Shown here: in pieces, positions 11,276-19,627 of the stretch
Layout: every line of letters starts with the position of its first letter
How positions within the stretch are numbered: position 1 is the first letter of the stretch
Assembly (NCBI GenBank): GCA_963924555.1
Contig: OZ004589.1
Span: forward strand, 6,386,001-6,450,000
Length of the DNA stretch: 64,000 nucleotides
Source of the DNA: Crambe crambe
Taxonomy: Eukaryota > Porifera > Demospongiae > Poecilosclerida > Crambeidae
Direction of reading: 5' to 3'
The notes under the pieces: model-generated
The model's database searches: none
Told to the model about the DNA's origin: nothing
Seen by the model: only the letters and a program-made list of their open reading frames with translations
Position numbers and translations under genes: made by a program

Positions 11276-11563
11276 TGTAGTAACTTGGAGTGTGAAATCT
11301 TAATTATGTAATGTAGATTAGATACATAGCTAATGTGAGAATGTGGTTTTTGTTGCTGTGCTGGTTTTTGCCTGTCTGTTTCTGTGGTTTCTTTCTGTGC
11401 AGGTCTGAACATGTTAGAGTATGGTTTGTGCGTGTTTGTTCCAGTTTCTGTGATTTTGTATAAAAGTAGTTAGTGAGGTTTTGAGTTCAGTTTTTCCTAG
11501 TTTTGTCTGTATTCAGTCTTAATATTGTTTGGTAGTCTATTTGAGTCTAGCTAGTATACTACA
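11276..11563 (+). repeat. 5' LTR of LTR element 1
   Basis: 288-bp LTR running from TGTAGTAACTTGG to TACTACA. A TATA-like gtataaaagta occurs at about 11458. It is followed by a putative primer-binding site starting TGGCGACGAGG at 11567. It matches the split 3' LTR (15469-15693 plus 19286-19348) with no difference that I can see. Confidence 0.93.
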
Positions 11564-11587
11564 TTTTGGCGACGAGGTAAACTCAAT

Positions 11588-12436
11588 ATGGCATCAAGGA
11601 TTTGTGGCAACATTGGGGAATTCGACTCCTCCAAAGAGAACTGGAAGTGCTACACAGAACGTCTGCAACAGTACTTCATGGCAAACGATGTAGTGGATGC
11701 TCAAAAGCAGAGAGCAATCCTTCTGAGCACCTGCAGTGCACCCACCTATTTGCTCATCCGCAATTTGGCTGCACCTCAGCAACCTACTGACAAATCCTTT
11801 GCACAAATTGTAACATTGGTCCAAGACCACCTTCAACCCTCACCTTCAGAAATCATGGAACGTTTCCATTTTCACTCCAGAGTTCGAAAGGATAACGAGT
11901 CGGTTGCAGTGTTTCTAGCAGAACTCCGACGGCTATCTGAACACTGCAACTTTGGAGATACTCTTGATAAAATGCTCCGGGATCGTTTGGTTTGCGGCAT
12001 TAATAACCAAAAGTACCAACGACAAATGCTGGCAGAAACAGACCTAACACTTAAAAAGGCTACCGATTTGGCACAGGCTATGGAAGCTGCTGACCGAAAT
12101 TCTAAGGATCTTGCCTCATCTGTAGGGAGAATTAATGTTGTACGAAGACAGCAATTTTCAGGTCGTCAGTCTACTACCTGTTATCGATGTGGGGGGAAAC
12201 ATGTAGCAACAGACTGTCAGTTCAAGGAAGCTGAATGCTACTGCTGTGGGAAGAAGGGGCACCTAGCAAAGGTTTGCCGTAGCAAGAAGAAACAGAACAA
12301 ACTTAAGCCAACTCCCAAAAGGGGACCCAGAAACAAACTGGAACTCATCATATCAGTGATGCTGACATCAGCACTGATACCGAAGACACTACGTATACCC
12401 TGTTCAAAACTTCAGCAGGAAAGGCAAATCCAATGA
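11588..12436 (+). CDS. gag: Gag-like protein of LTR element 1
   Basis: 282-residue nucleocapsid-type protein that would bind and package the element RNA. Residues 1-190 resemble the retrotransposon gag domain (YFMANDVVDAQKQRAILLST, then a helical region). Two zinc knuckles follow: CYRCGGKHVATDC at about 197, with spacing C-x2-C-x3-H-x4-C (one residue short of canonical), and CYCCGKKGHLAKVC at about 216, canonical C-x2-C-x4-H-x4-C. The Lys/Arg-rich stretch after them fits RNA binding. The stop TGA overlaps the pol start in an ATGA arrangement. The start is the first ATG after the primer-binding site. Confidence 0.92.
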   Translation: MASRICGNIGEFDSSKENWKCYTERLQQYFMANDVVDAQKQRAILLSTCSAPTYLLIRNLAAPQQPTDKSFAQIVTLVQDHLQPSPSEIMERFHFHSRVRKDNESVAVFLAELRRLSEHCNFGDTLDKMLRDRLVCGINNQKYQRQMLAETDLTLKKATDLAQAMEAADRNSKDLASSVGRINVVRRQQFSGRQSTTCYRCGGKHVATDCQFKEAECYCCGKKGHLAKVCRSKKKQNKLKPTPKRGPRNKLELIISVMLTSALIPKTLRIPCSKLQQERQIQ

Positions 12437-15400
12437 TGGTAACCTTAAAACTGAATCAGGTTGAGTTACCAATGGAGTTGGACACAGGGGCATCTGCAAC
12501 AATCATCAGCGAAGCCACATACAAGTTCTTGTGGAAGAAGTCCACACACCCCCTCCTGAAACCTTCAAAGGTCAAGTTGCGAACCTATACGGGGGAAGAA
12601 CTGGAAATCCTTGGAGCTCTTCAGGTAACTGTTGAGTATGAGGAACAAAAGAAGAATCTGACCCTCCTGGTTGCAGCCGGATCAGGTCCAAGTCTCCTAG
12701 GTCGTGATTGGTTGCTGGAGATTCAACTAAATTGGCAGCAATTACATCATTTTTGCTCCGATAAGCACTTGCAGGAGATACTCAACCGCCATTCTGAGAT
12801 TTTCAATGAGGAACTAGGGTTAGTCAAGCAAACTGCAAAGCTCCAGATAGAGTCTAATGCTGTACCACGATTCTGCAAACCTCGAACAGTACCCTATGCA
12901 CTCCGTACAAAAGTCGAGAAAGAACTTGAACGACTAGAAAAAGAAGGAATTATTGAACCAATCAAATTCTCCAAATGGGCTGCTCCAATAGTTCCTGTCC
13001 TCAAAAGAGATGGCTCTATCAGGATATGTGGGGACTACAAGGTCACCATAAATCGGGCAGCTAAACCTGATACCTACCCTCTTCCACGGATTGAGGATCT
13101 CTTCACATCACTGAATGGGGGGAAGACATTCTCAAAACTTGATTTGGCACATGCCTATCTCCAGGTACCATTGGAGGAGGACTCAAAAGATCTGGTGGCC
13201 ATCAACACTCATAAAGGTTTGTACCGCTATAATAGACTGCCTTTTGGTGTTTCCGCTGCACCATCTATTTTTCAGAGAATTATGGAAGGAATTCTACGAG
13301 ATCTACCAGGAGTCTGCATCTACCTAGATGACATCCTCATCACAGGGAAGACAGAGACAGCACATCTGAACACTTTGGATGAGGTCATGAGGCGGTTAGG
13401 AGAAGGAGGGATACGACTAAAGAGGGGAAAGTGTGCCTTTATGCTACCCTCTGTGGAATACCTTGGCCACGTGATATCCGCTAGTGGTCTGAAACCTGCT
13501 CCGGAGAAAATTCGTGCCATTGTGGAGGCCCCCACACCCCAGAACTTGACACAACTACGTTCGTTTCTTGGTTTGGTTAATTATTATGCTAAATTCTTAC
13601 CACAGCTATCCACAACACTGGCACCACTCTACAGTCTGCTACAGAAAAAGACGAAGTGGAAGTGGACCTCAACTCAGGAGGAAGCATTCAAATCAGCAAA
13701 AGGTCAACTCTCATCATCATGTTTATTGCTGCACTATGATCCGCAGAAAGAGCTCCTGTTGTCGTGTGATGCATCTCCGTATGGAGTGGGTGCAGTACTC
13801 TCGCACAGACTGGAAGATGGCTCTGACAAACCAGTGGCATTTGCTTCTCGTTCACTCTCCCCAGCTGAAAAGAATTACGCTCAACTGGAAAAGGAAGGCT
13901 TAGCCATAATTTTTGGAGTACGGAAATTCCATCAGTATTTGCTTGGACGTAGATTCACCATACTATCCGATCACAAACCATTGCAGCATCTCTTCAGCAA
14001 GAGTCGTCCAGTACCACCAATGGCATCAGCAAGGATCCAGAGGTGGGCCCTCATACTTGGGGCATATGACTATACAATCAGCTACAAGCCTGGCAGCAAA
14101 CATGCCAATGCCGATTCTCTGAGCCGCTTACCACTTCCTAAAGCTCCAGCAGAAGTTCCCACTCCAGAAGAAGTTGTATTATTGATGGAAACTATTCAAA
14201 ACTCACCAGTCAACGCTGCCCAAATACGTCAGTGGACAGATCGGGATCCACTACTCTCAAAAGTTCGGAAATTGATTCTACAAGGTTGGAAAAAAACTAA
14301 GGACAATGATTTACTTCCTTATTTTCGCAGGAAAATGGAACTGTCAGTACAGGAAGGCTGTGTCCTTTGGGGAAGCCGAGTTATAGTTCCTTCGGCAGGA
14401 CAAGCTCAAGTGCTCAATATACTTCACGAGAGTCACCCTGGAGTATCCCGAATGAAAAGTTTGGCCAGGAGTGTGATTTGGTGGCCAGGCCTTGATAAGG
14501 AAATTGAAGAGAAAGTTAAAGCCTGCATGCCTTGCCAGTTACATCAGAAAATGCCTGCACAGGCTCCACTTCACCCCTGGGATTGGCCAGATCGACCCTG
14601 GACTCGTCTACACATCGATCATGCTGGACCTTTTCTGGGAAAAACATTTCTAGTGATCATAGATGCCTACTCTAAATGGCTGATTGTGGAAACAGTGTCA
14701 TCTACATCTTCTCAATGTACGATCCAGAAATTGAGATCCATATTTGCAGCGTATGGACTTCCAGAAATGTTAGTTTCTGACAATGGAACTTCGTTCACCA
14801 GCTCTGAGTTTCAGGAATTCGTCAGAAGAAATGGTGTCCGTCACATCACAACTGCTCCCTATCATCCTTCCTCCAATGGACTAGCTGAACGAGCTGTTCA
14901 AGTCTTTAAGGAAGCCTTGAGGAAGTCAACAGCAGGCGACATTGAGACAAGACTTGCAAGGTTCCTTTTTCACTACCGATCCACTCCACACACCACAACT
15001 GGAGTATCACCAGCTGAGCTACTGTTGGGACGACAGCTAAGGACCCACCTAACTTTGCTTCAACCAGATGTCGCTGCAAGGGTTCACACAAAACAAGGAC
15101 AACAGAAAGCTGGACACGATCAACATACTCGAAGTCGAATCTTTGATATTCAAGATAAAGTATTCGTCCGCAATTTTGGAGGTGGAGAAAAATGGTTACC
15201 AGGAGTTGTGTCTGACTGTAAGGGTCCACTCTCGTTTATTATCACCTTGGAGGATGGACGCACCAAGAAATGTCATATTGATCACATGCGGGCAAGAACA
15301 TCAGATTCATCACCAATTCCAGAACATCCTGTGGAAGATCCTTTACTGATTCCCTCTCCACCTGAGCCTGGTCCACCAGTTGAACAGCCTGAACAAGCTG

Positions 15401-15453
15401 CACCACGACGCTCTACTAGAATCCGAAATCCACCTGATCGGCTAGGTTTTTAA
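12433..15453 (+). CDS. pol: Pol polyprotein of LTR element 1 (PR-RT-RH-IN)
   Basis: 1006 residues. Aspartic protease: LDTGASATII near residue 17. Reverse transcriptase: KLDLAHAYLQVPL at about 235 and the catalytic YLDDILI at about 297. RNase H: SCDASPYGVGAVL at about 446. Integrase: HHCC zinc domain at about 665-702 (HESHPGVSRMKSLARSVIWW, ending CMPC), then a D,D35E core with HIDHAGPF, SDNGTSF and NGLAERAV. The C terminus has the RRSTRIRNPPDRL motif common in Gypsy elements. All catalytic residues are present and the frame is unbroken, so it looks functional. It begins in the ATGA overlap with gag, which suggests stop-restart or a frameshift for expression. Confidence 0.96.
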   Translation: MMVTLKLNQVELPMELDTGASATIISEATYKFLWKKSTHPLLKPSKVKLRTYTGEELEILGALQVTVEYEEQKKNLTLLVAAGSGPSLLGRDWLLEIQLNWQQLHHFCSDKHLQEILNRHSEIFNEELGLVKQTAKLQIESNAVPRFCKPRTVPYALRTKVEKELERLEKEGIIEPIKFSKWAAPIVPVLKRDGSIRICGDYKVTINRAAKPDTYPLPRIEDLFTSLNGGKTFSKLDLAHAYLQVPLEEDSKDLVAINTHKGLYRYNRLPFGVSAAPSIFQRIMEGILRDLPGVCIYLDDILITGKTETAHLNTLDEVMRRLGEGGIRLKRGKCAFMLPSVEYLGHVISASGLKPAPEKIRAIVEAPTPQNLTQLRSFLGLVNYYAKFLPQLSTTLAPLYSLLQKKTKWKWTSTQEEAFKSAKGQLSSSCLLLHYDPQKELLLSCDASPYGVGAVLSHRLEDGSDKPVAFASRSLSPAEKNYAQLEKEGLAIIFGVRKFHQYLLGRRFTILSDHKPLQHLFSKSRPVPPMASARIQRWALILGAYDYTISYKPGSKHANADSLSRLPLPKAPAEVPTPEEVVLLMETIQNSPVNAAQIRQWTDRDPLLSKVRKLILQGWKKTKDNDLLPYFRRKMELSVQEGCVLWGSRVIVPSAGQAQVLNILHESHPGVSRMKSLARSVIWWPGLDKEIEEKVKACMPCQLHQKMPAQAPLHPWDWPDRPWTRLHIDHAGPFLGKTFLVIIDAYSKWLIVETVSSTSSQCTIQKLRSIFAAYGLPEMLVSDNGTSFTSSEFQEFVRRNGVRHITTAPYHPSSNGLAERAVQVFKEALRKSTAGDIETRLARFLFHYRSTPHTTTGVSPAELLLGRQLRTHLTLLQPDVAARVHTKQGQQKAGHDQHTRSRIFDIQDKVFVRNFGGGEKWLPGVVSDCKGPLSFIITLEDGRTKKCHIDHMRARTSDSSPIPEHPVEDPLLIPSPPEPGPPVEQPEQAAPRRSTRIRNPPDRLGF

Positions 15454-15468
15454 CTAAAAGGGGAGAAA

Positions 15469-15693
15469 TGTAGTAACTTGGAGTGTGAAATCTTAATTAT
15501 GTAATGTAGATTAGATACATAGCTAATGTGAGAATGTGGTTTTTGTTGCTGTGCTGGTTTTTGCCTGTCTGTTTCTGTGGTTTCTTTCTGTGCAGGTCTG
15601 AACATGTTAGAGTATGGTTTGTGCGTGTTTGTTCCAGTTTCTGTGATTTTGTATAAAAGTAGTTAGTGAGGTTTTGAGTTCAGTTTTTCCTAG
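15469..15693 (+). repeat. 3' LTR of element 1, left part
   Basis: First 225 bp of the 3' LTR. It stops at cctag, where element 2 is inserted, and continues at 19286. It is preceded by a purine-rich polypurine tract. Confidence 0.93.
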
Positions 15694-16032
15694 TGTAACA
15701 GTGTTAAGTAGTTTTAATAAGTGTTAATCATTTTGTGGCCTAGCCATCCATTGATTGTGGATAGTGACAGTTTAGCTACAGATTGATGTCATGTGTTGTG
15801 TCTGAGGTTTAGTTGTATTTTGTGTCATAGTCCACAACTGACTGTAAGCTCCACCATGCATTCACATCAATGGATCACTGCATACACACATCATACATTA
15901 GGTCATCATCTTTCTGTCTAGTATATAAGTAGTAGTCTTGTCAGTTGTTAAGTGTGCTAAAATTGTGAGTTATAAGATACTGTAAACCTCCTACTCTGAT
16001 TGCGAGATATTCCGCAAGTCGGCCACATTACA
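15694..16032 (+). repeat. 5' LTR of LTR element 2
   Basis: 339 bp, TGTAACAG to ATTACA. A TATA-like gtatataagt is at 15921. It matches the 3' LTR at 18943-19281 throughout when read by eye. Confidence 0.93.
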
Positions 16033-16061
16033 ACTGGCGTAGTCAGCAGGATCATACCTAC

Positions 16062-18727
16062 ATGGCAACTTCAAGACCACTTGTGATTTCAGAACCCTTC
16101 ACTGGAGATGGGAAATGGGAAGAATGGCTATATCACTTTGAAAGTGTCGCAGATGTTAATGAGTGGAATGATGAGAAGAAGCTGAAGTGGCTGAAAACAC
16201 GACTTACTGGTCGAGCTCAGACAGCTTTTCAGCGCCTATCTGAAGAAGCTAGGGGGACATATGATAATGCAAAGGAAGCTCTGACAACACGATTTGAGCC
16301 CAAGAGTCGTCAAGGACGATACCAAGCAGAGTTCCAGTCCCGCAGGAAGAAGAAGACTGAGGGCTGGGCTGATTTGGCAGATGACCTGAGCAAGCTGGCA
16401 GACAAAGCTTACCCAAAGCTGCAGGCAGAAGCAAGGGAGAGACTGGCGCTTAATCAGTACCTCCAGCAGCTTGAGCACCCTCAAGTAGCCTTTAGTGTAA
16501 GGCAGCAGAAGCCTGAGAAGCTAGATGATGCTGTTGCTTCCACTCTGGAAATGGAAGCATATGTGATTGGAAACAAGAGTGGGGGACAGGCAGTTGCTGG
16601 CGTCCTACAAGAAGAAGTTTCTGTGTCGGCCATGTCATCATCAGACAAGCTGACTAACCTCATTGAGAAACTGGTAGAGCGAGTTGACACGCTGGAGAGC
16701 AAGCTGAACAACCCATCCCCCCAAAGAATGGAGTACAGCGGGGCACAGAAGAAGCCAACTCAGCACAACCATCAATACAACAAGAAACGATGGACTGAGA
16801 AGTCAAGCAGTTTGCCAAGAACCTGTTGGAAATGCTCCAAGCAGAAGGGCCAAATGCCAGAGGGTGACAGTAAGGCCCATGAGTGTAACTTAATTTCTAG
16901 TATTTCCACCATTTCCTCAGTAGGGTGCCTAAGGATACAGAGCTCAGTGGAAGGCGAGCCTGTGAATTTCCTGCTTGACACTGGTGCTCCAGTAACACTA
17001 CTGAGGAAGGATGTGTGGGACAAGATCAATGCCAGACTTCAACGTGATCTAGAGCCATGGACTGGACAGAGTCTGGTATGTGTAAATGGTTCGCCAATTC
17101 ATGTCCATGGACAAGCCAATGTGACCATCAAGCTGGATGAAGAAGAATTACCTCTCAATGTCATTGTGGTGAGCTCTTTGACCACAGAAGCAATCATTGG
17201 TCTGAACTTCCTGAAGGAGATGGAGGCCAGTGTGGATATTGCAAAGAGGCTGCTTTATTTTGGAAAAAAAGGATGCAAGTTCTCACTAATTGAGTCCGTT
17301 CTCGATTCACCTGGCATGCCTGTTGTCCATGCAATGGAGACTGTAAAAATTCCGTCAGAGAAAACTCAGAAGACCCTACGAGATGCTCAACTAGAAGATC
17401 CAATTATCAAACCATTACTGATATCCAAAGAAGCAGGAGAGAAACCATTAAAAGCAGATGAGCGAGAATTTGGCTCAGCCGCAAGACGCTTAGTGCAGCT
17501 GTGGGACCAGCTGATTGTGCGAGATGGCATTCTCTACAGGCAATATGCACATCCTGCGAAAGAAAAATCTCATCTGCAGTTGATTATACCAAAATCACTA
17601 CGAGATGAGGTGCTTGAAGATTTACACGAAGGGGCACTCGGTGGCCATCTGGGCATGGAAAAGATGCTTGCCCGTGTAAAAGAAAGATTTTACTGGCCCG
17701 GTCATCACAAAGACACGCATAACTGGTGTAGGAATTGTGCTACTTGTTCGGCTAGGAAGAACCCTCCACAAAAGCCAAGAGCTCCATTACAGAGCATCAG
17801 AACAGGATATCCATTACAAATGGTGGCAACAGACATTCTGGGACCTTTTCCAGAATCCAAGACTGGGAATAAGTATATACTGGTGGTAGCTGATTACTTT
17901 ACCAGATGGACTGAAGCATATCCAATTCCCAACCAAGAAGCAACTACCATAGCCAGGAAGTTGACAGATGAGTTCTTCTTTAGATTTTCAATTCCTGAGC
18001 AACTTCATTCAGACCAAGGAAGACAGTTTGAGTCAGAAGTAATTGCTGAAATGTGCAGACTGCTCAAGGTGGCTAAGACCCGAACAACACCATACCATCC
18101 TCAATCTGACAGTCTAGTTGAGCGATTCAATCGCACTCTTTTGAGTATGCTCTCAACAGCAGCTGCAGGCCAACCATTTGCTTGGGAAGATCATCTGAGA
18201 CGTCTCTGTATGGCTTACAACACCAGTGTACATCCAACTACGGGATATACACCATTTGCTCTCATGTTTGGTCGCCAGGCTCGAATGCCTATCGATATTA
18301 TGTATGGGACTCCTGCAGAAACCACAGATCCACAATTTCATTCAGAATATGCAACTCAATTGCAACAGCAACTGCAGACTGCATATGAGTCTGTACGAGA
18401 GAAAACTGGACAAAAACTTGAGCGACAAAAGGAATTCTATGATCGAAAGGTGCATGGAAAACCCTTTAGTGTTGGAGACTTGGTGTGGTTAAATTCACCA
18501 GCGATACCCCGTGGGCAATCTAGGAAGCTATATTCCCCATGGACAGGACCTTACAAAGTTGTCACTGTAATATCGGAAGTAACCTATCGGATAGAGAATG
18601 TTCAAGCCAGACGACAACGAATGGTGGTTCACTTTGACCGTCTCAAGGCATGTCCGCCAGACATGCGCCTACCCACTCGCCAAAAGACAAAGCAAAGGAA
18701 GAATGACCAGGAGAAAGACCCACTTCC

Positions 18728-18761
<34 letters not shown>

Positions 18762-18794
18762 ACCACGAGGAACTCATCTCACAGTATCGGATGA
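16062..18794 (+). CDS. Gag-protease-integrase fusion of element 2 (no RT)
   Basis: 910 residues in one frame. Residues 1-240 are a gag-like domain (FTGDGKWEEWLYHFESVADV near the N terminus). Around 252 there is a degraded zinc knuckle (CWKC, later HEC) without canonical spacing. The retropepsin motif LLDTGAPVTLL is at about 303 and IIGLNFL at about 378. The RT and RNase H domains that normally follow are absent. The frame passes straight to the integrase zinc domain (HEGALGGHLGMEKM, with CRNCATC, about 521-562) and a D,D35E core (ATDILGPFP, SDQGRQFES, DSLVERFNR). A run of 33 C at 18729-18761 encodes Pro. After it this frame ends quickly, while the +1 frame carries the usual Gypsy tail motif RYPQRNRAPPDF to 18900, so the tract length decides the C terminus. 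Confidence 0.9.
18729..18761. repeat. poly-C tract (33 C) in element 2 ORF
   Basis: A homopolymer encoding polyproline near the C terminus. One length change would join the main ORF to the conserved tail in the next frame (up to 18900). Length errors in sequencing or slippage are both likely here. Confidence 0.95.
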
Positions 18795-18942
18795 TGTTTC
18801 ATCAGTGCCACATGCACCCTCAAACTCTCCACCCCCACACCGATATCCACAGCGAAATCGTGCTCCTCCTGATTTTTTCATGCCAGGAATTTCCCACTAA
18901 CAGTCAGCGAATATGGGACATATTCTTCAAAAGGGGGAGTGG

Positions 18943-19281
18943 TGTAACAGTGTTAAGTAGTTTTAATAAGTGTTAATCATTTTGTGGCCTAGCCATCCAT
19001 TGATTGTGGATAGTGACAGTTTAGCTACAGATTGATGTCATGTGTTGTGTCTGAGGTTTAGTTGTATTTTGTGTCATAGTCCACAACTGACTGTAAGCTC
19101 CACCATGCATTCACATCAATGGATCACTGCATACACACATCATACATTAGGTCATCATCTTTCTGTCTAGTATATAAGTAGTAGTCTTGTCAGTTGTTAA
19201 GTGTGCTAAAATTGTGAGTTATAAGATACTGTAAACCTCCTACTCTGATTGCGAGATATTCCGCAAGTCGGCCACATTACA
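18943..19281 (+). repeat. 3' LTR of LTR element 2
   Basis: 339 bp, TGTAACAG to ATTACA, same length as the 5' copy. It is followed by the TSD copy ctag and the rest of the element 1 LTR. Confidence 0.93.
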
Positions 19282-19285
19282 CTAG

Positions 19286-19348
19286 TTTTGTCTGTATTCA
19301 GTCTTAATATTGTTTGGTAGTCTATTTGAGTCTAGCTAGTATACTACA
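19286..19348 (+). repeat. 3' LTR of element 1, right part
   Basis: Resumes ttttgtctgtattcag after the ctag duplication and ends TACTACA. It is followed by the TSD tatat (19349-19353). The two parts minus the duplicated ctag add up to the 288 bp of the 5' LTR. Confidence 0.93.
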
Positions 19349-19627
19349 TATATTTTGTCCTCATGGACCAAATCTGGTTGCAATAATTATTTGGTCCCCT
19401 CTTGCCATATCTTGTCCCCCAATAATTATCCCCTTATTTTTCATCCAGACAATTATAGCTAAGCAGTTATGTTTTGCTCAGACAAAATATAACTGTTACA
19501 TTCCATCCAGGAGACTGATACAAAGATACCACCACAATGTTTATGGAGAGCTAGAAAGCAATATTAAAAAAGCAATTCCAGTTTTACCAACAACTGGTGA
19601 GTTCTAGGCATAAGGGTTTCTTCTTCT

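Larger units (their letters stand above)
15694..19281 (+). mobile_element. nested LTR retrotransposon 2, lacking RT/RNase H
   Basis: A 3.6-kb element inserted in the 3' LTR of element 1, flanked by the 4-bp TSD ctag (15690-15693 and 19282-19285). It has 339-bp LTRs that look identical, a primer-binding site candidate TGGCGTAGTCAGC at 16035, one long ORF and a polypurine tract (caaaagggggagtgg) before 18943. Its ORF encodes gag, protease and integrase but no reverse transcriptase or RNase H. It must have been mobilised with enzymes from a related full-length element, yet its insertion is recent. Confidence 0.93.
11276..19348 (+). mobile_element. Ty3/Gypsy LTR retrotransposon 1 (host of nested element 2)
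   Basis: A complete element: 5' LTR, primer-binding site, gag, pol in the order protease-RT-RNase H-integrase (the Ty3/Gypsy order), a polypurine tract aaaaggggagaaa just before 15469, and a 3' LTR. The 3' LTR is interrupted at 15693 by element 2. The 5-bp TSD is tatat. Without the insert it would be about 4.5 kb. Open gag and pol frames and matching LTRs indicate a very recent insertion. There is no envelope ORF. Confidence 0.95.
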
